Assembly: GCA_024704765.1 (NCBI GenBank)
Contig: JAKMXF010000321.1
Span: forward strand, 558,001-622,000
DNA: 64,000 nt
Direction: 5' to 3'
Source of the DNA: Oopsacas minuta
Taxonomy: Eukaryota > Porifera > Hexactinellida > Lyssacinosida > Leucopsacidae
Shown: positions 23,691 through 38,627 of the stretch, in pieces
How positions within the stretch are numbered: position 1 is the stretch's first letter
Layout of the letters: every line of letters begins with the position of its first letter
Position numbers and translations under genes: made by a program
Notes under the pieces: model-generated
The model's database searches: none
Told to the model about the DNA's origin: nothing
What the model saw: the letters and a program-made list of their open reading frames with translations, nothing else

Positions 23691-24884
23691 TCATTAGTGG
23701 ATAATGTCTAATTGTTTATTATGATGTAATTAGCGGTTCTATCGACCTTCGATATATCGGGAGTTTACTGTAACATTCATTGTTGAGGTGTGTTACTATA
23801 GAATATCGAATAGAATACGAAATTACGATGCTTTGACTAGTTACGGGACGACATTATGAGTTTTACGTAGAACTATAGGGAATGATGACACTGAATGTTC
23901 CACATAACGGATAGGACAATACAATTTCCAAGAATGTTGACTTATTTATTTTGCCAAATTCTTTTATAAGAGCAATGCCTTCTAGAATGCCCTTTCCCTC
24001 TTTTCTTAGCATTATTTTCCTGATTTTGGCATGTGGAAAATACATTGATGGGTGTTAGGACGTGTTCTACCCTGTTTCCATCCATCCTTACCCTGAAAGT
24101 TTCCTGGTGTGGGGTACTATACCGTCTATTCGGGTTCTTTTGAGAAGGCATTTCCCCTGAGACCTAATACTCTCCAGCATGCATTGTCATGTATGCCCCC
24201 TTAGAGCCTAAACTCAATATCTCTTAAATATATGCAAGATTTCAATCAGTATTATTACACGGCAATATTATCTCAAATCTTATAATGTGGTGATCGCCTA
24301 TTGGCAATTCCATACTCGCCAACCTTCCAGGATGCCTGGATTATCCCGGGATTTGACGTGATATCCAGGGAACTTTTGAAAATCTCGGGATCAAGATAAT
24401 ATCCAGAGAAATTGTTAGAAAGGATACGCAAGTATGCAATTCCACTATAAGTATTTCTCATACACAGAACCCAGAAAATTCCCATTGGAATTTCCAATCA
24501 TAGTGGCTTTGCTTTGCTCACTCCATTTCTAGTCTAATCTGGAATTAAATATTCCTTATCCAAATTAGGCTATTGAGCTTGCAATAAATCTGATTTGCTT
24601 TGAGTACTAAGAACAAGTTCAAATATTAAATCATACTTTTATCCTTGTAAGGAAGTAAGTACATTTACTATCTAACTTTTTAATAGAATCATTTCTCAGC
24701 AATATGATGTAACTTTTGCTTCGTATATAATCTTTGGACATATAAATTCAATGTTTGTGCAACTAATTCTTACAGATAATATTACCACAAATAAGCATTA
24801 GATAATAAGTATCGAGTAGGCGATTGAACTATAAACTCATTTGTTTTACATTTATCAAATACAAAGTATATTGTAGAGATTAAA

Positions 24885-25766
24885 ATGGCAAAAGCTTACG
24901 ATTTTCTATTCAAACTTCTTCTTATTGGGGACAGCGGTGTAGGGAAAACCTGTGTACTTTTTCGGTTCTCAGAAGATGCATTCAACTCCACATTCATATC
25001 AACTATTGGGATTGACTTCAAGATACGGACGATAGACTTAGATGGGAAAAAAATAAAATTACAAATTTGGGATACAGGTAATCATTATACTTAATTACTA
25101 TTCTACGTACGTCTTTATAAATACAGTTAACTCCAGTTATATCGAACACGGATCTATAGAAATACCCGCTTATATCGAAGCCTTAAATTGTACAAATATG
25201 GTCCTAAACCGTCAAAGTAACTTGAATTTCATCGATTCTATGGCTTATTTCGAAATAATTATCGCGGTCCCATGAGCTTCGAATTATAATCGGAGTTGAC
25301 TGTAGCCTGTTTATTTATTACAATCTCTCTAGCCGGTCAAGAGAGATTCAGAACTATTACAACAGCTTACTACCGTGGGGCAATGGGTATCATGCTAGTG
25401 TATGACATTACGAATGAAAAGACATTCGACAATATAAAGCATTGGATAAGAAATATAGATGAGCACGCAGCTCATGACGTAGAGAGAATGATAATCGGAA
25501 ACAAATCAGATCTAGATGATCGTCGAAAAGTCCCCAAACAGAGAGGAGAGATGCTAGCTGTTGAGTACGGTATCAAGTTTATGGAGACTAGCGCAAAATC
25601 TTCCACCAATGTTGAAGAGGCGTTTTTCGAACTCGCAAGGGACATCAAAAATAAAATGGACAAATCAAGCATCCGTATGAATAGCAACTCTGTTAAACCA
25701 GACAGACTAACCAGGCTAGACGCACCGGAGAAGAAGGAGAGAAAATATTTCTGTCGTTTTTTCTAA
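24885..25766 (+). CDS. Rab8-like small GTPase, 2 exons
   Basis: Exons 24885-25077 and 25333-25766 join in phase (G|CC) inside the DTAGQE motif and give 208 aa. Rab8/Rab10/Rab13-type GTPases direct exocytic and ciliary membrane traffic. Visible are the P-loop GDSGVGKTC, the effector region [36 protein letters not shown], the guanine motif GNKSD and ETSAK. The N-terminus [19 protein letters not shown] and the switch regions are almost identical to Rab8. The C-terminus ends in the four residues CRFF, a single-cysteine CAAX-type box like that of Rab8 rather than the double cysteine of most Rabs. The intron is mostly one MITE. Confidence 0.95.
25124..25302. mobile_element. pogo-like MITE in the Rab8-like gene intron
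   Basis: TA-flanked. The left end CAGTTAACTCCAGTTATATC and right end ATAATCGGAGTTGACTG are inverted complements, over 179 bp. It shares its interior (AAACCGTC-AAGTAAC...TTTCGAAATAATTATCGCGGT) with the copy at 26046-26222. Confidence 0.85.
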
Positions 25767-26045
25767 AATAATTTTCTCATAGAATCTATTGAAACTATGT
25801 TGAAACTGACTGACTTAATTAGTGATTTGTTTATGATGTAATTTTCAAATACTCTTCTTTGCGTGACTTTTCTGTCCCAGAATTCTAACTTGAAGATCTG
25901 ATAATTGTTCTCTCTGTTTATTACATTATATATATATAATTATAGTCAAGTGTATTTGTTAGTAAGTTAGCGCTCTAGATGTGAAATGCCATTATTCGGG
26001 TCTTTTAACTGTCTACATTCAAGTAATTTGAGTTATGCAGGCATA

Positions 26046-26222
26046 CAGTCACCTCCCGTTATATTTCAATGGATATATCGAATACCTGCTTATATTGAAG
26101 GCTGAAATTATACAACTATGGTCCTAAACCGTCCAAGTAACGTGAAATTCAACGGTTCTTTCGCTTATTTCGAAATAATTATCGCGGTCCCTTAAGCTTA
26201 AATGTTTAACGGGAGTTCACTG
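26046..26222. mobile_element. pogo-like MITE, intergenic
   Basis: TA-flanked. The left end is CAGTCACCTCCCGTTATATT; the right end is AACGGGAGTTCACTG. It has the same family and nearly the same length (177 bp) as the copy in the Rab8-like gene intron 900 bp away. Confidence 0.8.
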
Positions 26223-26351
26223 TAGTTATTTCTGGCTTCGAATATGTAGCCAATATCGCGAGCAGAGTGGCAGTTACAATCCCGGGAAATCCTTGTGGGT
26301 ATTACTCTTTGTAGATAGCTTGTCCGCTCATCGGAGTGTTCGTATTCTTGT

Positions 26352-26430
26352 GCACTTTATTTGAGAGATTACGAACAGGAGAAACTTCTGGGGAGCAGAG
26401 TTGAATGACTCTGGGTCTGAGTATGATGGA
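26352..26430 (+). pseudogene. Relic fragment of a KRI1 exon
   Basis: The roughly 79-bp segment starting GCACTTTATTTGAGAGATTA and continuing to GACTCTGGGTCTGAGTATGA closely matches KRI1 exon 1 at about 27540-27625, which has the same order with scattered substitutions and small indels. It has no open continuation. It looks like what remains of a partial tandem duplication of KRI1. Confidence 0.7.
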
Positions 26431-27203
26431 TATTAGCTAAGTTTACCTAATATTACCTTCTAATTTGACTCATCTGCAGAATTATGAAAGTATATATATT
26501 TCATTAGATAGCTCTTCTTATGTAATATTATTATCACACATAGAGTGGATTATGAAATTACTGAGTATAAGTTGAGTAATAATCAGGGGCGGATCTAGAA
26601 AATCCGTGGGAGGTATGCCGCCTATACAACCGTCAAAATATTCAATTATTGGATTTTGCTCTTTTACTTGATCATTATCAGTTTATTCCGTTTTTTAACA
26701 AATTGTAATTATATTATAACAACCAGTATTTCTCAATATGTAGTGTTTTAACCAAACATCAACAAATATTTCATAGTGATGTATGTATTTTATGCGATTT
26801 TTATGTCAGGCTTAATCTCCATGACCAATTTAACCAATCTTGACAAGCAACACGAATGCCTGTTAATTCGAACATTCGCTATCTCGAACATACCGGATGT
26901 TAACTGTATATTACCGAAATCCTCCCATATGATAAGCAACTTTGAATAAAATTACCTTTCAGTATTTATGATTCGAATAACTTTGAAATTAATTTGGACT
27001 ATTGTATGTACAGTACAGTAGGTTTCTGTAAACACCACCCTGATTATTACCAGTGGCGGATCTATGGGGGTATGGGGGTATGCATACCCCCCACCTGCTT
27101 TGTTAAATTATTTATTTCGTCTACTCAGTAGAGGTACGCTGGCATGCACAAGGTATAAATGTTTATTTTCAATCTAGCATTAACTTTATTACGTCACGAT
27201 TCT

Positions 27204-31222
<4,019 letters not shown>

Positions 31223-33077
31223 TTTATTTAATGTTATCAGCTTTTATATGTATTTCTCTTAAAATAATATTTCATAGAAACTGTGCCATTTAGCATGGGT
31301 TTAGTTATACACATTTAAATCATGGAAGAGTCAAATATAATTCCGGAATTATTTAACACTAATTATTAAGTTTGATTGAAAATTTTTATCAGAAAATATC
31401 GTTTTCGGCCTACAAATTGCTGTACAAGTTTACTTCAATATTCTACCAACACAGAATACTTATTACAGTGTAGTAATAAGATTATTGAACAATATGTTGT
31501 TTTGTCTCATTACTTGACTTGTTGTATTCACATCTTTGACTACCGATAGTGACATATCAAAATATCACGATGGGGAGGGAGGCACGCACCCCCAACCATC
31601 TAAATATGTCATATTATTAGCTCATTTGTCCTGTGTATTCAACTGTACTTCGTTTATGAAGGGTAATCAGTCTGTTGAATCATAACTGTATTTTTTAACT
31701 TGCGATTTGACTTTGAAAATTTACGTAGAATTAGTTATTGTTTTGTTTCTGATATGATTACACAATTTCTAACAAGCAGGTTGACAATCTGTAAAATGAA
31801 CTTTAGCTTGGCTGTTTCTTAATTTTCTGCTTTATCGGTGTATCTTGTGTTTCATTTTTGCAATGAAATACAAGTTTGTATGTCTATCATATTGTATAAT
31901 ATACTGAGTACTTAATTATATTTGTTTATGTTATCCGTAATTCGAAGGTCAATTGAATAATTAATTATTATACTGATGTATGAGAGGTGGCAATATGACA
32001 TTATGCGTATATTGCTTGGGTAATAAGTCAATCCTGATTTTGCATATTAATATTTATAAATATGTTTTTTTGCTTGAATATGTTATCATCTAATGCATCT
32101 GATTTGTTTACCATTTGATTGAGTCTTTTTGAATTATCAATACTTCCATACAATTATATTAATTGTTCCATAGCTTTATGTGTAATTAGCACCCAGGTTA
32201 CTGGCGAAAACAGGACATAATACTAATTTTTAATACATGCTATCAAGATGTAATTATTGCATTAGTAAAGAGGGGTATTTCTATATAGAATTACCTCACT
32301 CCCTACTGCTACATACCGCGTCTTATTCTCTATTGTAGTTGTGAGCTCTATTGCTCATTTCTCTGTATAGATGATATATTTCATACAAAGCCATGGCCAG
32401 ACACATTTGCTAGGCATTCAGTTATAATTAAACAATTATAGTTTCGCGCTTCGCTATAAACATTATCTTATGAGTAATTTATGTGTAAAGTAATTATGTC
32501 TAGCCGCTGATTTCTAAGTTTCCTGATTAACATTTATGTATTTTGTCTGTCTATGTGTTGGGTTTGAATAATGGAAATCGACTGGCATTATTATAAATTT
32601 ATTACATACCTATATGACGTATACGAAATGAAGGACATCAACATGATCACAAGGTATTTGTGGAGTGCGGTATATATTACCTACATTGATGTTTATTGTT
32701 AATTACATCTTGCGATTAATCGAACCGACACCCTCGAGTTTACCCCATTTTGTTATGCAAATTTTGGAATTTCTGAATATCCGAAAAGTTTATAAATGTC
32801 GAAAAATAGTGAGAATTGCGTAAGGTTTAGTGTTCCAATCCATTACACTCCTTACGCAAGCTAGAGAATACATCATCTAGATAGAGATTATGTATTCTCT
32901 AAAATATTAATTTAGAAACGTTTCTCAGATCGAAGGTAATACATCAACTCACTCTGCTTTCTGATTGGTGGATTAACCCATAGTGACGCATTATGCTCTT
33001 ACATTCAACTCTTATAAATACAAATTTTGTTGTTAAATATTAATTATTAGCTTTTAATTACCAACCAGAATACAGAT
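31223..33077. other. Intergenic region between KRI1 and the Ral locus
   Basis: About 1.85 kb of AT-rich DNA. There is no exon-like open frame, no complete terminal-repeat element and no RNA gene that I can support. The last few hundred bases presumably carry the Ral promoter. Confidence 0.5.
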
Positions 33078-34024
33078 ATGTCCAGAGCACCTAATGCATT
33101 ACCTATACACAAGATAGTAGTTATAGGAAGTGGGGGAGTTGGGAAATCAGCATTAACTCTACGCTATATGTATGACGAGGTGAGTTTAGTTATGATATGA
33201 TCTATTGACTCTATAATTATCATAATACATGTACAGCGGAAGCTCGTTAATACGTACGCTAACAATAGTCAAAATTTGTTCGCTATACCTGGAGTTGGTA
33301 TTAACTAGAGTCCATTATATTATCCTTCCTCAAATTGTTATCAATCTAAATATGTTAATATCTTAATACAGATCTCTATAACCACCTGTCCTAGTGAGTG
33401 TGATAATTTGACAAATTGTTAGTGATAAATAATTGTGTATTGGAAATAATTATCGTGCATACGTATTTGCGATAAGTTCAATTTTGACCGCTAACCTCAC
33501 AGTTTCACGATGAATATGTCCCAACAAAAATCGGTCAGTTCAGTAAAGAGGCCCAACTCTCTTCAGAAGAAGCTTGTATGATAGAAATAATAGATACAGC
33601 AGGAGAGGAGGAACTTAAAATTAGAAAACAGCAGAACTACGCAATCAGTGAGGGAATTATATTCGTATACGCTATTAATGATATAGACTCATACCATAGA
33701 GTTAAAGAGTTATATGAGGATGTTATGGTAGCTAAAACTGAGATAGGACAGAGAGAAAATTTTGACATTCTTCTGGTCGGGAATAAATCAGATATGGGGA
33801 CAAATAGACAAGTTCTGAGGGTTGAGGGAGAGCATCTGGCCTCTAAATGGGGGTGTGAATATATTGAAACTTCTGCGAAATTGGATGAGTTTGTCTCGAA
33901 CTCATTTCAATTAATTTTATCCAAAGTACATGATAGAAAGTTTAAAGTACCCGAACAGAAAGCGAAGAAGAAGAAGAAGAAGAACAGAAACAAGAAGTTC
34001 AAACTAAATTGCTTTATTGTATAA
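33078..34024 (+). CDS. Ral locus, isoform A: divergent Ras-family GTPase with Glu at the catalytic Gln site
   Basis: Exon 33078-33179 (34 codons, donor GAG|gtgag) encodes the P-loop [18 protein letters not shown]. Joined in phase 0 to 33503-34024, after acceptor ctcacag, it gives 207 aa. The cassette continues the switch I as [13 protein letters not shown], then [26 protein letters not shown], a run of lysines and the CAAX box CFIV. Threonine 35 (Ras numbering) and the NKxD and SAK guanine motifs are intact, but Gln61 is Glu, which in Ras proteins impairs GTP hydrolysis. The cassette lacks the intron that canonical members have within DTAG. It has its own stop, and an ATTAAA-like signal lies just downstream. 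It may be an alternative last exon or a separate copy captured in the intron. Confidence 0.75.
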
Positions 34025-34700
34025 ACTCAAATTATTATAATTAAACAGCTCTTTTGTAATTATAATTACTGAAATATATTGAGTAAGATATACACTGTGT
34101 AATGTATTTTTAATGTAATTGGCTTATCCATGGTTTGTCTACAGTTTATGGACAACTATGAGCCGACTAAAGCAGATAACTATAGAAAGACTGTAAAGGC
34201 AGAAGATGGAACCGAATGTCAGTTAGATATTCTAGATACAGCAGGTAGAGTGTAGCCTAAGTTACTTGTTTATAGTGAAGTAATGTATTTATCACGAGTG
34301 ATTTGTAGGTCAAGAAGACTACCCTGTAGTGAGAGAGGCTTACTACAAGGATGGAGAAGGATTCATGCTTATGTTCGCTATAAATGATATGGATTCTTTC
34401 ACAGCTTTGGATGATTTTCATGAACAGATAACTTCAGTTAAGGGATTAAGCAAACCGCTACCCTTTCTGCTAGTAGGAAACAAAGTAGACCTAGATGATT
34501 CAAGAGCTGTATCTTCCATTGATGCCCAGGCTTGTGCCTCAAAATGGAACTGCCCATTTATCGAGACATCCGCTAAAACTCGTATAAACGTAGACGAGGC
34601 ATTCATAAGCCTATTCAACCAAATCCATTCAGCCAAGCAACCAACTGAGTTCGAAGCGCCAGCCCCAGAGCCTAAAAGAAAATGTTGTACTATTCTGTAG
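33078..34700 (+). CDS. Ral locus, isoform B: canonical Ral-type GTPase, 3 exons
   Basis: The same first exon (33078-33179) joins in phase 0 to 34145-34244 and then 34309-34700, with the second junction at DTA|G in phase 1, and gives 197 aa. Ral hallmarks include [57 protein letters not shown] and [14 protein letters not shown], and the protein ends CTIL, a geranylgeranyl-type CAAX box. Ral proteins recruit the exocyst and RalBP1 to control secretion and cell shape. To make this product the spliceosome must skip the complete cassette at 33503-34024. Confidence 0.92.
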
Positions 34701-35213
34701 ATGAATACTCCACAAATCTACATAACATCTATTTTACTGTATTAGTGCAATAGTATGGACGTGTGTTTATGTATTTAGTCTGTCAATGTATTTCTAATTA
34801 CTCTCTAATTTACTATTCATTACTGACCGTTCGGTGTAATATATTATTTGTAAATGGATAATGCTTTATTGGGAAATATGATATTTCGTTTCATGGCATT
34901 CCTACTAATCCATGGTAAATCTTCATGAGCAAGGAATGCTCTCGATATATCAGGTTAGAAAAATATAGAAAATTCCAAGATTTATCGAAAATATCACCAA
35001 TATGGAGATATTTTCAGATAGATTTTTTTCGATATTTTTCGGGTTTCTAAGTCTGGTTATTCTAATTTATCTGTAACTATTTACTACCGGCCATCGCAAT
35101 AGCCGCGACGAATTATATTATTAAAGAATACTGATTGCTGTGGTAAAACCTTTTGCAGCAACCTATGCCCAATTCTAAAGATTTGAAATCATAATTATTT
35201 ATTATTACTAGCA

Positions 35214-36157
35214 ATGAACAAGAAGATCAATATTTTCCTATTACTAATCTCATTCATGGTTAATTGTGTACTCTCCAAGAGCTATACATTCACAGTTAAA
35301 ATATCAGCTAGAGACAGTTTGTGTTTATACCAGCCTATGACAGAAGGCAATTATATGGAAGTGGATTTTCAAGTGATAGAGGGAGGTGCGTTAGATATTG
35401 ATTGCCACATTAAAAGTTCTAATTTGAGAAGTTTTAAGAGTTTCAATAGACTATCTGAAGGTTACCATACATTTGTAGCTGATAAAACAGGCGATTATGC
35501 TGTATGTCTGGATAATACACATTCCACACTGGTTGCTAAGTTGGTTTATCTTATTCTGGAGACGAATGCAGAAGATGAATTAGAGGTTCGATTTCTGTTA
35601 ATTATGGGCAAATTATGTTGTATTTTGTTTTCTTTCATACTTGACAACTCTCCGAGATTAAATGTGATTGTCTTATAGAAGTGAAATTTTTTCAAAATCA
35701 TGGGATTTTTCACACATTTTTGCTATATTTCTGGATATTTTGGTGGAACAGGGGAATAACGTGAATCCCGGGAAATTTGTAAAAGGGGGGTTGGTAATTA
35801 TGCACTTTGAATATAAAATTACAGAATTATGGCGTTAATCTTTACGAATTGTTGATGAATTATGTTTTTTAGGATTTAAATCTCTCAGAAGAAACAATCT
35901 CAAACTACGAATTAGACGGACAAGTTGAAAACATAGAGACAAAACTAAGGAACATCGGTCATGCCCTGAACTTGATAATTACACAACAGAGACATTTTAG
36001 AGGGAGAGAAGCTAGACATAGAAAAACCGCAGAATCAAATTATACACGTGTAAACTATTTCTCGATAGCTCAGATAATAGTTTTAATAATAATAGCAGGG
36101 GTACAGGTAGGAATGGTTAGAGTATTCTTCAGAGAAAGGAAAGGACAAAGAATTTGA
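35214..36157 (+). CDS. p24/TMED family cargo receptor, 2 exons
   Basis: Exons 35214-35585 and 35873-36157 join in phase 0 to give 218 aa, the normal size for p24 proteins. These type I membrane proteins cycle between ER and Golgi in COPI and COPII vesicles and help select GPI-anchored and other cargo. A signal peptide (residues 1-21) is followed by a GOLD domain with the Cys pair at about residues 37 and 57 (SLCLYQPM and LDIDCHI) and a GDYAVCLDN motif. A coiled coil, one membrane span (about 184-204) and a short tail with FF and basic residues follow. The tail has FF but no clear KKxx. It is closest in style to the TMED1/5 group; the subfamily is uncertain. Confidence 0.9.
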
Positions 36158-36974
36158 ATTAGCTATTCTACATATTCGCTGTATTATACTAATTCTATTG
36201 ATGTATTAGCTATAAATTGTATCCTAGCTAATAGAATTATAATATAACGGTTTGTTGAAACTATTTTCCTCGTGCCATGTAAAATACATTACTTGTTTCT
36301 CATTTGGAATTTCTTCGAGAATTGGGGCGGCGGCGGGTGGTTTTTATTTTTTATAAGCCAGCTAAAATGGAAAATATTTTGAACCTTTGATTATCTGATC
36401 ACTTTCTCTCTGGGTATCAAAGTATTGAATTTTCAAATATAAAAGTAGTCTAATGTGGATTACACAATCTGAACAAAGAATTATCCATAAATTTGGAAAA
36501 AAAGAAATAAAATCATTCCGGACGAGGGACAAAATTAGGGATGGGTGAGGATGAGAAACAAGTCTATTACTTTATATGGCCTTAATATGGACGAGACTGT
36601 GTACTTTGATGTAGAATTTGATCATAAAAGTAGAACTGTGAAAGAAAAGGAACAATATCGATTCGACATTTTCTGATAAAATTCGAAAAATAAACTCCGA
36701 AATAACTTGAGGGACATTGAGGCAACAAGTAGGGGCTAGAATATTCTATGTGATCAAATTTCTACTTTTCTGATCAATTTCTATATCATTTCTGAGGAAA
36801 ATATCCGGTCGCATATGGACGTTTTTCACTATTGTTTATCGAATCTACTCATTCCATCATTCACAGCAACAATGGTTAAATATTTTTAGTTGAGTTTTTT
36901 GGCCAACAATCTTTACAAGGAGAGTTTCAGCTCTGCAGATTCAAAATCACCGATGCCTAAATCATATTTACATG

Positions 36975-37236
36975 TAAGGCCACTGTTAGTTGGAAACATG
37001 TTTCAGATCCACCGCCCGCATCTGATTTGGCTACCGCACTAATATTGTCATTATTTCACCATATACTCAATGTTTTTCAACTACAAGGTGTATAAACTGG
37101 CTAGAGCACAATAGAAGTATCTTTTTCATAATCTAGCCTATTCTCATATCAAACACAAAATGATGAGATAATGATAATGAACCGCCCGTCCGCATGCATG
37201 ATCAGGTGGATCTAATGCGGAGCTAACAGTCCCCTA
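36975..37236. mobile_element. MITE of the 'TTTCAGCTCCACCG' family, copy 3
   Basis: The left end is AAGGCCACTGTTAGTTGGAA then CATGTTTCAGATCCACCGCC. The right end is GCATGCATG...GCGGAGCTAACAGTCCCCTAA, shortened relative to other copies. The shared interior includes 'TATTTCACCAT' and 'ATGATGAGATAATGATAATGA'. Confidence 0.65.
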
Positions 37237-37552
37237 ATATAAATACATTTGATAATTTCTCCTACACTTTCTATTGCAAAAATTCTTGCATTACTTTCTA
37301 ATAATATATATAACAATTCTCAATTTTATGTCTATATTTAGCAACTATAAGTTAATATTACTCTCTACCGCCTGGCGTATCTGTTAGAACAATAGATTTG
37401 AAGCCAAAAGAAGCACTATTTTAATAGCTTCTTCCTCTCAACTGTAATCAACCTTATCTTACAATAGGCTAATATTTAGAGTTATTCAATCTTTATATAA
37501 ATTCTCAAACTGTATTTCTATCTTACAATTTTGCCTTCGGCTAATTCAACAC

Positions 37553-37633
37553 ACCCACACCCACACACATAGGGTTAGGGTTAGGGTTAGGGGGTGTGTG
37601 TTCTACCCTAATTCTAACCCCAACCCTATGTGT
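37553..37633. repeat. Interstitial telomere-like tract in a palindrome
   Basis: Three and a half TTAGGG units at about 37571-37592 are flanked by CACACACATAGGG on one side and CCCTATGTGTATTT on the other, with a short inverted stretch of CTAACCCC units. The whole block can fold on itself. Confidence 0.85.
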
Positions 37634-38627
37634 ATTTACTAACTTTAGGTTTATCAGTAAATTAAATGATTACCAGTCAACTCGTATCATGCATCAACTC
37701 GTCCCTGTTCAACTCAACATCAAGTGGGCATAAAATATGGACGAGTTGACTGATCCCCAAGTTAAATACATTTCTACCAGGGGCGTTGTCAGGGTAGCGC
37801 CACCAAATATTTACTACCTTTCAGGTTCATTATTGGACATTCGATGTACCAAAAATTACATTAATAGAAACATCGATAGTACAAAGGTGTGACCTCAGGA
37901 GAACCATAGCACCACCTCGCTTCTAGTGCTAGCTACAACCCTGATTTCTTCCAAATTTGTAAACTTCTTCACAACATTGAAAATATCCTATTTTTCTAAA
38001 TATAGAAAATCATGTATAAATGCGTATACATTATTTCAATGAAAGTTATACGAGAGTGATTTACTCAGTATCATGATGATTGTATCCATCCATTTGGTAA
38101 ATTTCTGATTAGTAAAACTGTTTTGATTTCTCTAGCAGATTTGTAAACAAATTTCTAACTAGTATGATATGACAATTGTCAGTCAACTCAACATCGAGGG
38201 GACGTATCTACAAGTACGAGCTGACCAAAATTATAGACGAGTTGGCTGCCGCCGATATAACAATTAATATTATTCCCCATCAATCAACGTAGGTTAATCT
38301 ATAGTTCCCACAAAATCATCACTTCGGGCTACTAAGTTCTTAATTATAATATCCATGGAAGATATGACGTAATACATAAATTTCTTGCAATCATCCAATC
38401 TTAACGTTTCTATAGGTACCCAACGGGATGTTTATTCTTATCATGATTAAGAATATCTTCAATACATAATTACCTTGTGATGTCTACCCCCTCTTATAAT
38501 TAACGTATTTAGTGGCTAAAGTTGTTTTTCATCAATAATTAATCAATGATATAGCATGATGTGTGTTTTGTATGCTGTCAATACAATACATATCGTATGT
38601 CTATAAATAATAAACAAATTTGCAATA

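Larger units (their letters stand above)
22828..24884. other. Divergent intergenic region between CSTF3 and the Rab8-like gene
   Basis: About 2 kb between divergent start codons, with a (GT)n microsatellite at 23033-23060 and a repeat-rich block at 23327-23690. A pogo-type right end (CGATATATCGGGAGTTTACTG) lies near 23748. No convincing exon was found. A minus-strand open stretch at 23942-24151 is not supported by any recognisable family. Confidence 0.5.
25767..27203. other. Intergenic region between the Rab8-like gene and KRI1
   Basis: Holds a pogo-like MITE, a relic of a KRI1 exon (26352-26430) and two 'GGCGGATCTA' transposon-like ends near 26586 and 27051. No intact gene was seen. Confidence 0.6.
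36158..38627. other. Intergenic region between the TMED gene and the EF-hand gene
   Basis: About 2.5 kb with no gene that I can support. It holds a repeat at about 36418-36580 related to DNA in FDXR intron 1, a MITE at 36975-37236 and a telomere-like tract at 37553-37633. The rest is unremarkable AT-rich sequence. Confidence 0.6.

Noticed and set aside
23863-24151. Two overlapping minus-strand open frames that could be one frameshifted gene
   Set aside because: No recognisable domain, no splice signals and it lies in a repeat-rich intergenic region; not enough to call a gene or pseudogene.
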